Origin: Sphingobium sp.
GTDB lineage: Bacteria; Pseudomonadota; Alphaproteobacteria; Sphingomonadales; Sphingomonadaceae
DNA length: 64,000 nucleotides
Assembly: GCA_035196065.1 (NCBI GenBank)
Contig: CP136575.1
Coordinates: 339,001-403,000 of the forward strand
Direction of reading: 5' to 3'
Shown: positions 43,267 through 52,747 of the stretch, piece after piece
Position numbering within the stretch: position 1 is the first letter of the stretch
Layout: each line of letters begins with the position of its first letter
Translations under genes and position numbers: made by a program
Notes under the pieces: model-generated
Seen by the model: the letters and a program-made list of their open reading frames with translations, nothing else
Databases searched by the model: none
Told to the model about the DNA's origin: nothing

Positions 43267-44766
43267 TCAGGAGATAAGCAGTTCAGGATGCGTTCGAAAG
43301 TTGCGTGCTGCATGATTGATAAAGCGATCGATTACCGTCATATCGGATATCGGTAAGCTTGCTTCGGCCGGAATTGTTTTGCTGTCTTCAGGATACACGC
43401 CATAGCCGGCAAGCAGACAATGCCATGACAGCGGGGCATAATAACGGGCAATGTCCTGTTTATGGATCTCGGCTACCAAATCTTCGCCAGTAAACCAGCA
43501 AGTCAGAATCGATTTCAGCGATTCCGACAGTTTCTGGTTTGCGCCGTTATCGCGCCAATATTCCGTATCCGAACGGCTATTCACCCGGTAATGGCAAACA
43601 ATATAGTCGCGAATTCCGTCATAACGCCGATTGATTGTTTCGTTGAACGACGTGCGGTTTGCTTCGTCGAAACCACCCTGCTCAAGTGCACTCGCAAAGC
43701 CCTCTACCGTTGCCTGCACGATATGGAGTGCGGTTGCCTCCAACGGCTCGATAAACCCCTGGCTCAACCCGACAGCCAGCACATTAGCCACCCAGCTGTT
43801 CCGCACTCGGCCTACATTCATTTGCAAATGTCGTGCTTCGACATCGCTTTCGAGGAGCCCGAGATGGCTGCGCAGTTCGTGCTCCGCGGCGTTCGGATCG
43901 ATATAGCGGCTGGAATAAACATAGCCATTTCCGGCACGGTTGGTGAGCGGGATACGCCACGCCCAACCCGCCGATAGAGCAGTCGCGCGCGTCTCGTATG
44001 GGATATCGCTCGGGTCATTGGCTGTCGGCAAAGCAACGGCCCGGTCGTTGAACAGGTTATCGGCAAAGGAAACAAAGGGTTCACCAAGTGCCCGCTGAAC
44101 AATCGCTCCGGTAAAGCCGCTGCAGTCGACGAAAAAGCAGCCACTCAGTCGATAGTCGCCCTCCAAGTGAAGTGCGGCCACCCCTCCCTTGCCATCCGGT
44201 TCGACATGCACCACCTTGCCCTCAACATGGCGAACGCCAAGGCGTTCGACGGCATGTTTGCGCAGATAGCGACCTACCAACACGGCGTCGAAATGATAAC
44301 CGTAACCTATGTCGAACGGGAAATTTTCCGACGGTATCGGCGCTAGCCGCCTTTCTGCCAGCTTCGCCGACAGAAAGAAACGATCCGGGTGAGCCCATAC
44401 ATCCCTCCCCGTCCTCCGGGCACGGGTATGGAAAAAGAACTGCGGCGCAGTGTGTATGTCGAGATCGGTCTGGAAAGGGTGAAAGTAACTTTCGAATCCC
44501 GGACGGCTAGACCATCCGTGGAAGCTGATGCCATTTTTGTAGGTTGCGTTGCATTCAGGCATCCAATCGCGCTCATCGACACCCAAATCGCGAAAGAATG
44601 AACGCAACTGCGGGGTCGATCCCTCGCCTACGCCAATAATGCCGATATCGGGAGACTCAACGAGGGTCACTTTGGACTGCGGCCAGCGCGTTGCCAAAAG
44701 ACAAGCCGTCATCCACCCTGCGGTACCCCCGCCGAGAATTATAATCTGTAATTTGATATCGGTCAT
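43267..44766 (-). CDS. Tryptophan-halogenase-like flavoprotein (first copy)
   Basis: This is a FAD-dependent protein of the tryptophan 7-halogenase superfamily (499 residues). It has the FAD motif IILGGGTAGWMTACLLA (about 8-24), the GVGEGSTP motif (about 46-53), the equivalent of the catalytic lysine in NATYKNGISF (about 78), and the WAWRIPL box (WxWxIP, about 274-280). Proteins of this type are frequent in TonB-receptor loci of Caulobacter and sphingomonads, where no halogenation has been shown. It overlaps the esterase gene by ATGA and is the second of two such genes in this operon. Confidence 0.88.
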   Translation of the reverse strand: MTDIKLQIIILGGGTAGWMTACLLATRWPQSKVTLVESPDIGIIGVGEGSTPQLRSFFRDLGVDERDWMPECNATYKNGISFHGWSSRPGFESYFHPFQTDLDIHTAPQFFFHTRARRTGRDVWAHPDRFFLSAKLAERRLAPIPSENFPFDIGYGYHFDAVLVGRYLRKHAVERLGVRHVEGKVVHVEPDGKGGVAALHLEGDYRLSGCFFVDCSGFTGAIVQRALGEPFVSFADNLFNDRAVALPTANDPSDIPYETRATALSAGWAWRIPLTNRAGNGYVYSSRYIDPNAAEHELRSHLGLLESDVEARHLQMNVGRVRNSWVANVLAVGLSQGFIEPLEATALHIVQATVEGFASALEQGGFDEANRTSFNETINRRYDGIRDYIVCHYRVNSRSDTEYWRDNGANQKLSESLKSILTCWFTGEDLVAEIHKQDIARYYAPLSWHCLLAGYGVYPEDSKTIPAEASLPISDMTVIDRFINHAARNFRTHPELLIS

Positions 44767-45695
44767 CGCCGCTTGCCAAACAGCCAGAGAAAAATGTCAT
44801 CCATCCGCGCTGCCCAAGCGTTTTCTTCATGCGCAGCGCCAACATAGACGCGGCTGGAAAAACTCCGCCCTTTCTCCCATCCGTTTTCGACAAGAGCAGC
44901 ATCAACGACATTTTGATACGGCCGATAATAGTTATCAAGCGTCTCTGTGCCATGGTCAAACCAAATGCGGCGTCCCGCCGGCTTGCCCAGATCGTGGGCA
45001 ATGAATTCACGCCACGCAACGAAAAGCTGTTCTCGCTCGGCATCAGTCCATTCGGGTACCGCCAAAGGCCAATGTGTAGAAACTGCAGCGGCATTGCCGA
45101 AAATCGAAGGGTAGCGGGCGATGGCATAGAGACTTATCAAGCCCCCCATGCTGGAGCCGACGATCGCCGTATGCCGCCGATCCGTTCGCGTCCGGAACCG
45201 GCGGTTGATGATGGGACGCAGTTCGTCCACAATAAACTGCAAATACTGGTTGGAGATTACGGCCTTTCCGTTGCTTTGCCCTGCAAGTTTAGCGCGGACC
45301 GAGGAAGGCAGCCGATCAAGGATCCCCTGTGGTAGATATTGCCGGCTCCTGTCCGGACCCGGATGGTCTATGCCGACAATGATAAACGGTTCGATCTCAT
45401 CTTTTCCCAGCAACCGCTCAGCCGATTTATCAGCCGCCCAGACCTTGTTGAAATTGGATCGTGCAGGATCGAACAAATTTTGTCCGTCATGCATGTAGAC
45501 CACGCTATATTGCTTGCGCGAGATATCATAGTCGTATGGAAGCCATACCATTACCCTCGAAGGCGAGATATAATTAGAAGATACCGGATCAAGCTCAATA
45601 AAGCGGCTCTTGTTTCTGGCCACAGCGGAATAAGCTGAACTTGCGTTAAACGCCGCAGCTCCCGCGGCGGTCAACAACTGCCGACGGTTGATCAT
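44763..45695 (-). CDS. Exported esterase-like alpha/beta hydrolase
   Basis: This is a 310-residue putative esterase of the Fes/IroE-like type. It starts with a twin-arginine-like or Sec signal (MINRRQLLTAAGAAAFNASS), then has the strand VMVWLPYDYD, the VVYMHDGQNLFD oxyanion region and the nucleophile elbow GSSMGG (Ser around residue 198); the His is probably in GAAHEENAWAARM. It is ATGA-coupled to GH97 upstream and to the halogenase-like gene downstream. In a starch locus it could remove acyl groups from a decorated glucan, which is inference. Confidence 0.85.
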   Translation of the reverse strand: MINRRQLLTAAGAAAFNASSAYSAVARNKSRFIELDPVSSNYISPSRVMVWLPYDYDISRKQYSVVYMHDGQNLFDPARSNFNKVWAADKSAERLLGKDEIEPFIIVGIDHPGPDRSRQYLPQGILDRLPSSVRAKLAGQSNGKAVISNQYLQFIVDELRPIINRRFRTRTDRRHTAIVGSSMGGLISLYAIARYPSIFGNAAAVSTHWPLAVPEWTDAEREQLFVAWREFIAHDLGKPAGRRIWFDHGTETLDNYYRPYQNVVDAALVENGWEKGRSFSSRVYVGAAHEENAWAARMDDIFLWLFGKRR

Positions 45696-47734
45696 TTCAC
45701 CTTTTGCTCGACGAACCGGATTGCGAAACCGCCACCAGGAGCGATACGCAAGTCCATAGAATCGGTTGATGTAACCATCCGGCTTTCAATGACTATCGCG
45801 TGCCGCTTTTCAGTGCGGTAATCGGCATCGTCTGCGTCGCGATATACTTCGGCCTTGTAACGCTTTCCGGGTGTCAGGAAGTCCAGCTGGAAACTGACGC
45901 TACGTGCCTCTTCGTCACCAACCGCACCCACATACCAATTCGGACCGCCACGTTCTTTCCGCGCAATGGTGACATAATCCCCCACTTCGCCATTGAGCAC
46001 CCGTGTATCCTGCCAATCGACGGGTACGTCGCGAATAAATTTCATCGGCTCAGGGTATTTGGCATAATTTTCGGGCGTATCCGCGACCATTTGTAGCGGA
46101 GAATATATCACGATATATAGTGCCAGCTGCTTGGCAATGGTGGACAATATGTCGCTATCGCCCTGCCCTTTCAAGCTCAATATGCCAGGGGTAAAGTCCA
46201 TCGGCCCTTCAAGCATTCGGGTGAAGACGACATTGGCTTCATGCTCGGGCGGGTTCTTCCCGCCCCACGCATTATACTCCATGCCGCGCATGCCTTCGCG
46301 CGCAGCCCAGTTCGGGTAGGTCCGATGCAGTCCGGTTCCTTTCACCGGCTCATGACTGGCGATGGCAATTTTGTATTTCGCAGCGGTTTCAACAACGCGC
46401 AACTGGTGGTTCACCATCCATTGGCTCTCATGCCACTCGCGATATTTGCGGCCATCGGAGTCTTCTCGCTCCATCTGTCCAGCATCGGTGACATAGCCTG
46501 TTTTGACCGCCATGTAATTGCGGTCTGCCGCAAATTTAAACGCCGCATCGAGCTGCTTGTCATAATGAGAAGCAGCCCCCCCGGTTTCATGATGGCCGAC
46601 AAGCCGCACACCCTTTTTCTTTGCGTAGGCGACCAGCATGTCGACGTCGAAATCCTCGGTCGGCTTAGTAAAATCCATATCGTGGCCGTTGCCGAACCAG
46701 TCACCGTCCCAGCCTACATTCCACCCCTCTACCAGCAGGTGGGGAATGCCGTTCTCTGCAGCGAAATCGATATAGCGCTTCACATTGTCATTAGTCGCAC
46801 CGTGCTTTGGCCCGCGTGCCCAGCTCCAGTCGCCCTTGATCATGTTCCACCAGACACCGGCAAACTTGCCTGGCTTAAACCAGCCCATGTCGCCAAGCTT
46901 ATTTGGCTCGTTCAGGTTCAACATTAAATGGCTGTGATAAATGCCGGCGGCGTTGTCAGCAATGATCAGGGTCCGCCAAGGCGTCGCCCAAGCGCCGCGT
47001 TTTTGCACCTTGGGCTCGCCCGCACCTGGCGTCAAATTCGCGCGGAGCGTGTTGCCCTCTGTTCGTGTAACCGCCATGCCTGAATAATCGACCAACGCGG
47101 CCTCATGCAGCGCGACATGGATACCGTCATTGAACTTGATTGTAACAGGTGTTGCCGCAGTACTAACGGCCGACAGCGGTGTTTTGTTGTAAAGATATTC
47201 CTCTCGGTTCCAGAGGAAGGCCGGCTTCCACCATGCTGTGCCGTTCTGCGCAAAGGCAAATTCGGTCAGTTCTTCCGCAATATTGGCTTTGAGCAGGTTG
47301 GGCTGCTCCGGAAATTCATAACGGAAACCCACTCCATCTTCGTACAAGCGGAACGTTACGGTAAAGACACGCGCCAGCGCGGTGTTTTCCTTGAACCGGA
47401 CTTTCAGTTCGCGATAACGGTTGCGAATCGTCGACCATTCGCCCCAAGGCTGCGCCCAGGTTTCGTCGAAGTCGCGCGTTTCCTGCCCGACCACGCTGAG
47501 ATGCCGATCGATTTTTGCGACATCGGTGAACAGAAACCCTAATTTGGAAGGCGTAAGGATCGCCGTACCCTTGCGGCTCACCGCATAAGACGCGCGCCCG
47601 TCGCCATCAACTGTGAGCGTCACACTTACCGTTCCCTCCGGTGATGTCGCGGTAACCGGTTGGCTCGTCTGCGCGTAAAGCGGCGCTGCCGCGAGGCACA
47701 GCCCTGCGCTGATGGCAAAAACGGCAGATTTCAT
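45692..47734 (-). CDS. Glycoside hydrolase family 97 alpha-glucosidase
   Basis: This is a periplasmic exo-alpha-glucosidase of the SusB type that releases glucose from malto-oligosaccharides. It has 680 residues, a signal peptide (SAVFAISAGLCLAAAPLYAQ), the N-terminal beta-sandwich, the (beta/alpha)8 barrel (about 290-570) with LLVEGWNVGWDGDW, HHETGGAASHY and the GH97 signature ASHEPVKGTGLHRTYPNW, and a C-terminal sheet. The ATG at 47734 has GGGGAG upstream at good spacing; a TTG at 47743 is in frame but overlaps the upstream stop. It starts 5 nt after the GH13 gene. Confidence 0.95.
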   Translation of the reverse strand: MKSAVFAISAGLCLAAAPLYAQTSQPVTATSPEGTVSVTLTVDGDGRASYAVSRKGTAILTPSKLGFLFTDVAKIDRHLSVVGQETRDFDETWAQPWGEWSTIRNRYRELKVRFKENTALARVFTVTFRLYEDGVGFRYEFPEQPNLLKANIAEELTEFAFAQNGTAWWKPAFLWNREEYLYNKTPLSAVSTAATPVTIKFNDGIHVALHEAALVDYSGMAVTRTEGNTLRANLTPGAGEPKVQKRGAWATPWRTLIIADNAAGIYHSHLMLNLNEPNKLGDMGWFKPGKFAGVWWNMIKGDWSWARGPKHGATNDNVKRYIDFAAENGIPHLLVEGWNVGWDGDWFGNGHDMDFTKPTEDFDVDMLVAYAKKKGVRLVGHHETGGAASHYDKQLDAAFKFAADRNYMAVKTGYVTDAGQMEREDSDGRKYREWHESQWMVNHQLRVVETAAKYKIAIASHEPVKGTGLHRTYPNWAAREGMRGMEYNAWGGKNPPEHEANVVFTRMLEGPMDFTPGILSLKGQGDSDILSTIAKQLALYIVIYSPLQMVADTPENYAKYPEPMKFIRDVPVDWQDTRVLNGEVGDYVTIARKERGGPNWYVGAVGDEEARSVSFQLDFLTPGKRYKAEVYRDADDADYRTEKRHAIVIESRMVTSTDSMDLRIAPGGGFAIRFVEQKVK

Positions 47735-47739
47735 CACAA

Positions 47740-49362
47740 TCAACTCCCCAATAAAATTGCCGCGAAAGGTGGCAGCGCTCCTACTTTTGCCTCATTTACC
47801 GCCTTCAGGACATCCAAGGCGGGATCCACCATATCCGGCCAAACAGCAGTCGTGGCAGACAGATTGAAAACCCCCCACAGCGTTTCGCCATCGCACTCCC
47901 GGCGCAGCACAAGACATTGTTCATCAGCCAAAAGGACATCACATTTCCCTTCACGCAGCGTCGAATGCGCTGCGCGCATCGCCAGAAGCGAACGGGTAAA
48001 ATTAAGCAGAGAGCGCGGATCGCTTTGCTGGAGATCAACTGCACAGGCCATATTGGCTTCGCCGAGTGGTAACCAGGGTCTGCCGGTGCTAAAACCGCCC
48101 TGTTCGTCCTGGGCGACCCAAGGCATCGGCGTCCTGGTGCCATCCCTACTGAGCGTTAGCGGCCAATTTGCGATAGCTTCAGGGTCTTGGAGTTGCTCAA
48201 AAGGGATATCGACCTGGGTCAGCCCAAGTTCCTCGCCCTGCCACAAAATGATGTTGCCGCGCAGGCAAGTAAGAAGCAGCAATGCCATTCGCACAAAGGC
48301 ATCGTGCGCATCAGCGGGTACCCAGCGACTGGTCCAGCGCGGGGCATCATGGTTTGAAAAAGCCCAGCTCGGCCAACCCACGCCCTCACCATCGGGCCAA
48401 GTGTTGAGTGCCTTTTGCACCAAGGCCGGCGTCAGTCGCTCAGCATAGAGAAAATCAAAACCATAGGCACTGTTGAAATGCGTATCGCCTTCAGTAAAGA
48501 CTTTCATCTCGCGCTCGGGATTGTCTCCGCCGACCTCCGCGACGGTGAACCGCCCAGGATAAAGATCTGTCAGCTGGCGAATGCGTTCTATGAATGCCGG
48601 AATGTCGGCATGCGATTGATTGTACAGCTTTAGTTGATAGTCGAATGGCCTGGTACGCACGCCATTAGCCGCAGGTGAAGGCGGATTGTCCCGCAACTGC
48701 GGATCATGCATAGCAAAATTGATCGCATCGACCCGAAACCCGTCGACACCCCGATCAAGCCAGAATTTCGCAACGTTGAGAAGCGCATCCTGGACGTCAC
48801 GGTTATGGACGTTGAGTTGCGGCTGTTGCGCCAGGAAGTTGTGCAGATAATATTGCTGCCGCCGCGCATCCCAAGTCCATGCCGGCCCGCCGAACACGGA
48901 CTGCCAATTAGTCGGCGGTGATCCATCTGCCTTCGGATCTGCCCATACATACCAATCCGTTCGCGGATTAACTCGCGAAGCTCGGCTCTCGCTAAACCAA
49001 GCATGCTGATCGGATGTGTGCGAATAAACCTGATCGATAATTACCTTGAGTCCAAGGCTATGCGCTTTGGCGACAAGAGCGTCAAAATCAGCAAGCGTCC
49101 CGAAAATAGGGTCAACGTCACAATAATCTGAGACATCGTAGCCGAAATCGCGCATCGGTGATGTAAAAAATGGAGACAGCCAGATTGCATCAACACCGAG
49201 ATCGGCGACATAATCCAACTTTGACGTAATTCCAGGTAGGTCGCCTATGCCGTCGCCATTGCTGTCCGCGAAGCTGCGCGGATAAATCTGGTAGATCGTC
49301 GCGCCGCGCCACCATGGAGAGCCAGTAATCGGCGTCGTTTTTATCTTGTACAACTGGTTCAT
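47740..49362 (-). CDS. GH13 alpha-glucosidase (oligo-1,6-/1,4-glucosidase type)
   Basis: This retaining alpha-glucosidase has 540 residues and no signal peptide, so it is cytoplasmic. GH13 regions are clear: WRGATIYQIYPRSFADSNGDGIGDL at the start, DQVYSH, GVDGFRVDAINF (nucleophile Asp about 213), TVAEVGG (acid/base Glu about 285) and FSNHDAPR (third Asp about 341). Its start overlaps the upstream amylase stop by ATGA. It should cut short malto-oligosaccharides to glucose inside the cell, after uptake by the maltose-type MFS carrier encoded further right. Confidence 0.94.
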   Translation of the reverse strand: MNQLYKIKTTPITGSPWWRGATIYQIYPRSFADSNGDGIGDLPGITSKLDYVADLGVDAIWLSPFFTSPMRDFGYDVSDYCDVDPIFGTLADFDALVAKAHSLGLKVIIDQVYSHTSDQHAWFSESRASRVNPRTDWYVWADPKADGSPPTNWQSVFGGPAWTWDARRQQYYLHNFLAQQPQLNVHNRDVQDALLNVAKFWLDRGVDGFRVDAINFAMHDPQLRDNPPSPAANGVRTRPFDYQLKLYNQSHADIPAFIERIRQLTDLYPGRFTVAEVGGDNPEREMKVFTEGDTHFNSAYGFDFLYAERLTPALVQKALNTWPDGEGVGWPSWAFSNHDAPRWTSRWVPADAHDAFVRMALLLLTCLRGNIILWQGEELGLTQVDIPFEQLQDPEAIANWPLTLSRDGTRTPMPWVAQDEQGGFSTGRPWLPLGEANMACAVDLQQSDPRSLLNFTRSLLAMRAAHSTLREGKCDVLLADEQCLVLRRECDGETLWGVFNLSATTAVWPDMVDPALDVLKAVNEAKVGALPPFAAILLGS

Positions 49363-51170
49363 TTTACAGCACAAATTGCATAATCGAGCGCAGCCAACTC
49401 AAAGATGGCGCTGCCTGGCGCGCGAACGGATGCAGGACAGTTGCCGGACAACGAGGTGAAGTTCGTCGACTTGGGATCGGTCTCCACATTTGCATTCAAC
49501 GGCTGCGTCGATGTATTGAAAACCACAAGAACCTCTTGACCGGTTGCTTCGTCCACCCGCGAAAAAGCGAACAAGCCTGGCTTTTCAGAGTAATTGCGAA
49601 CGATTTGCCGACCGCGCAGCAGTGCAGGATTGGTTCTGCGGACCAAGGACAGCTTGGCAATCAGCTGGAACAACGGGTGATCTTGGGTGTAATTATTCTG
49701 CGCATGGGTCGCGCTTGTGCCGATTAGGCGGTTGTCGAGGTATTCCGGAACCTTTGAAGCAAACAGGGTCTCACGCGCATCCTGATCGCCGCCATCACCG
49801 ACAAATCCCTGTTCGTCCCCTGAATAAACAGTTGGAACGCCACGCATCGTGAACATCAGCGCATGGCCGAGTTTCACACGCGCAAGTACTTCAGCATCGG
49901 ATACACCGGGACGCGCGCGGCGCACGAAGGTCGCGAATCGCCCCATATCATGGTTCCCTAGGAAGGTAGGTAAACGCCCCGCAGTCGCCTCTCCCCCGGC
50001 ATAGAGCGCATCGCCTTGCAGCACGCGCTCGATAACTTCTGTCCCGTCATTCTCGGCGATAGTTCGTTTAGCGGCGGTCGCGAAAGCAAAATCAAGGACC
50101 GTAGGCAAACCCGCAACCACCGTATGGCGGACCAACGGTGTAGCATCGACTTCCTCGGAGAAGACCTCACCAAATATATGGAAATTGGGGATTCCTCGCT
50201 GTTTCGCACGAGCCATAATCGCAGGCACAAATTTCTGCCAGAATTCAGGGTTCACATGCTTAGCGGTATCGATACGAAAGCCATCGATCCCATATTTGTC
50301 GATCCACGCCCCGTAAATGGCGATAAATCCGTCAACCACCGCCGGGTTCTCGGTGTAGAGGTCATCGAGACCTGCAAAATCCCCCATGGTCGAGTTTTCG
50401 CCGCGAAAGGTCGTATTGCCGCGATTGTGGTAATAGCGCACATCATTGAGCCAGGCGGGAACCTTCACTTGTTCTTCGCCCTTCGGCACCACCGGCGTGT
50501 AGGCGTAAGTCATGTCGGTAAGACGGGCAAAATTTTCAACAGTCTTAACGCTGTCACCCTCAAAGCCAACATTGATCGCTGCTTCGTCTGAGGCCCGGCG
50601 AGAATAGGGGTAATCTGCCCGACTGCGATACTCGCACGCAGATTTCGGGCATTCTGCATAGTTGATGACATCGGCGGTATGGTTGGTGATGATGTCCATA
50701 TAAACCTTCATTCCGCGTGCGTGCGCAGCATCGACAAAGGCCTTGAACTCATCATTGCTGCCGAAATGAGGGTCGACCGCAGTAAAATCGGTTACCCAAT
50801 AGCCGTGATAGCCTGCGCTCTCTTCCCCAGGCCCGCCTTGCACCGGCTTATTCCTAAAAATCGGCGCAAACCAGATCGCAGTGATGCCAAGTGACTGAAG
50901 GTAATCCAGCTTGCCCGTCAAGCCCTTGAGGTCGCCACCATGATAGAAGCCCTTATGCGTTGGATCGAAGCCGTGCTTCATACGATCACCCTTGATACCG
51001 CCGGTATCGTTTTTGGGATTTCCATTGGCAAAGCGGTCAGGCAAGACGAAGTAAATCACTTCGTCTTCAGGCAATCGGTCGCGAAACCCTTGCGCGGCGA
51101 GCGGCACGGTCAAAAGCGATGCTGACAGCAATGCAGCAATAGCAGCCTTTGCCGGTTTAATTTTCAGCAT
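49359..51170 (-). CDS. Secreted GH13 alpha-amylase-type enzyme
   Basis: This is a 603-residue GH13 enzyme with a signal peptide (AAIAALLSASLLTVPLAAQ) and no lipobox, probably periplasmic. Catalytic regions: GITAIWFAPIF, DIITNH, YGIDGFRIDTAKH (nucleophile Asp), HIFGEVF (Glu) and FLGNHDMGR (third Asp). A C-terminal beta domain ends the chain. It resembles cyclomaltodextrinase/SusG-like amylases that shorten imported maltodextrins. The ATG at 51170 follows GGGAG and is 1 nt from the halogenase-like stop; a start at 51218 would overlap that gene. Confidence 0.94.
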   Translation of the reverse strand: MLKIKPAKAAIAALLSASLLTVPLAAQGFRDRLPEDEVIYFVLPDRFANGNPKNDTGGIKGDRMKHGFDPTHKGFYHGGDLKGLTGKLDYLQSLGITAIWFAPIFRNKPVQGGPGEESAGYHGYWVTDFTAVDPHFGSNDEFKAFVDAAHARGMKVYMDIITNHTADVINYAECPKSACEYRSRADYPYSRRASDEAAINVGFEGDSVKTVENFARLTDMTYAYTPVVPKGEEQVKVPAWLNDVRYYHNRGNTTFRGENSTMGDFAGLDDLYTENPAVVDGFIAIYGAWIDKYGIDGFRIDTAKHVNPEFWQKFVPAIMARAKQRGIPNFHIFGEVFSEEVDATPLVRHTVVAGLPTVLDFAFATAAKRTIAENDGTEVIERVLQGDALYAGGEATAGRLPTFLGNHDMGRFATFVRRARPGVSDAEVLARVKLGHALMFTMRGVPTVYSGDEQGFVGDGGDQDARETLFASKVPEYLDNRLIGTSATHAQNNYTQDHPLFQLIAKLSLVRRTNPALLRGRQIVRNYSEKPGLFAFSRVDEATGQEVLVVFNTSTQPLNANVETDPKSTNFTSLSGNCPASVRAPGSAIFELAALDYAICAVK

Positions 51171-51171
51171 G

Positions 51172-52674
51172 TCAGCTCCCTGCCTTGCAAAAGCGGTTAA
51201 GATATTCGTCGTGCGCAATAGCCTTGCCCGCTACAAGCTTCGCAGCCTTTTCGGCAAGTTCCATGAACTCTAAAAATTGTGCAGCATCCAGATTGTCAGC
51301 CAGCGGATGGTAGGCGCGCGGCGTTACGCCCTGCCCTAGTAACACCTGCAGCCAGCCCACCTCCGTGAACAATTCCTCATGTTCGCGGAAGATCCGACCA
51401 CTCGCCTCAAACAACTCGATCTTGCGTTGCAATCGTCCGGGAATGGGCATCTGCGCACATTCCTTCCAAAACGGTTCATCGCGCTCGTTTCGATGATAGT
51501 GCAATATCAGGAAGTCACGGATCGTTTCCCATTCAAAGCGGTTCTGCCGATTATATTCCGCAATATCTGCGTCACATAATCCCTCGCCGGGGAGGAATTT
51601 GAGGAAGCGGTCAACGGCCGTCTGGATAAGATGAATACTCGTCGATTCCAATGGCTCCATAAACCCGGAGGCGAGACCCACAGCGACGCAGTTTTTGTAC
51701 CAGCTTTCCTGCCGCATCCCGGTTTTGAATTTAAGGAAGCGTGGTTCTGCCAATGCTTCACCGTCAAGATTGGCGAGCAACGTACCGGCGGCTTCATCGT
51801 CAGACAGATGCGCGCTGCAATAGACATGCCCGTTCCCGATCCGGTGCTGCAGCGGGATCCGCCATTGCCATCCCGCCTTACGTGCAGTCGAGCGCGTATA
51901 GGGCAGGATCGGCGTGACACCAGCGCAGGGCACGGCAACAGCGCGGTCACAACGCAGCCAGTGCGACCAGTCCTCATAATCTCGCTGCAGTACCCCGCCG
52001 ATCAACAATGCCCGGAAACCGGTGCAATCAAGGAAAAAGTCACCAGCAACTTCTCGGTCATTATCCAAGCGGACCGAAGCAATATTGCCGGTTCCGCCGT
52101 TAAGGCACACGTGGACAATCTTGCCCTCGGTCCGCAAAACGCCTTGTTGTTCGGCAAATTTACGAAGATATGCTGCGTAAAGACCTGCGTCGAAATGATA
52201 GGCCCAGGAAAAGCCGCTGGGCGGTGAACCTGGAGCAGCTTCGATTGGGCCAAAGCTGTTGCCATAGGCTGCAAGTGCGCAAGGCGAATAATTCCAAAGC
52301 GAGCGACCGTCTCCGTCTTTCTGCCGCCGCAGCCAGAAATGCTGAAAGGCTGTCAGGCCAAGTCCCCGACCAATCGCACCAAAGGCATGGATATATTTGT
52401 GACCTGGCTTCAGCCAGCCATCAAACTCGATTCCTAATTTGAAGCTGCCCTGTGTCGCACGGACAAAATCATGCTCATCAAAACCAAGCGCCTGGTTCAC
52501 AAAGCGGAGCATGGGAATGGTTGCCTCACCAACCCCGACGGTTCCGATCTCTTCGGATTCAACCAAATGGATAGTATAACGCTTGTCGAGAAAACGGGCG
52601 AGTAGAGCGGCCGCCATCCAACCCGCAGTTCCTCCCCCGACAATGACGATATTCCGCACTGCCGCCTCCGCCAT
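51172..52674 (-). CDS. Tryptophan-halogenase-like flavoprotein (second copy)
   Basis: This is a 500-residue member of the same superfamily as the gene at 43267. It has the FAD motif IVIVGGGTAGWMAAALLARF (about 8-27), the GVGEATIPML motif (about 47-56), a lysine in QGSFKLGIEFDGW at the catalytic position and the WQWRIPLQHR box. Two such genes in one operon are unusual; the sequences are clearly different, so this is not a recent duplication. It follows the TonB receptor by about 70 nt and is tightly followed by the amylase. The substrate is unknown. Confidence 0.88.
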   Translation of the reverse strand: MAEAAVRNIVIVGGGTAGWMAAALLARFLDKRYTIHLVESEEIGTVGVGEATIPMLRFVNQALGFDEHDFVRATQGSFKLGIEFDGWLKPGHKYIHAFGAIGRGLGLTAFQHFWLRRQKDGDGRSLWNYSPCALAAYGNSFGPIEAAPGSPPSGFSWAYHFDAGLYAAYLRKFAEQQGVLRTEGKIVHVCLNGGTGNIASVRLDNDREVAGDFFLDCTGFRALLIGGVLQRDYEDWSHWLRCDRAVAVPCAGVTPILPYTRSTARKAGWQWRIPLQHRIGNGHVYCSAHLSDDEAAGTLLANLDGEALAEPRFLKFKTGMRQESWYKNCVAVGLASGFMEPLESTSIHLIQTAVDRFLKFLPGEGLCDADIAEYNRQNRFEWETIRDFLILHYHRNERDEPFWKECAQMPIPGRLQRKIELFEASGRIFREHEELFTEVGWLQVLLGQGVTPRAYHPLADNLDAAQFLEFMELAEKAAKLVAGKAIAHDEYLNRFCKAGS

Positions 52675-52747
52675 GCTGGCTTTTCCGCTTCTTAAAAATG
52701 GGGCTCCCGTCGCCTTTACGCGACCCAGACGGGAACCCCAAGACCTC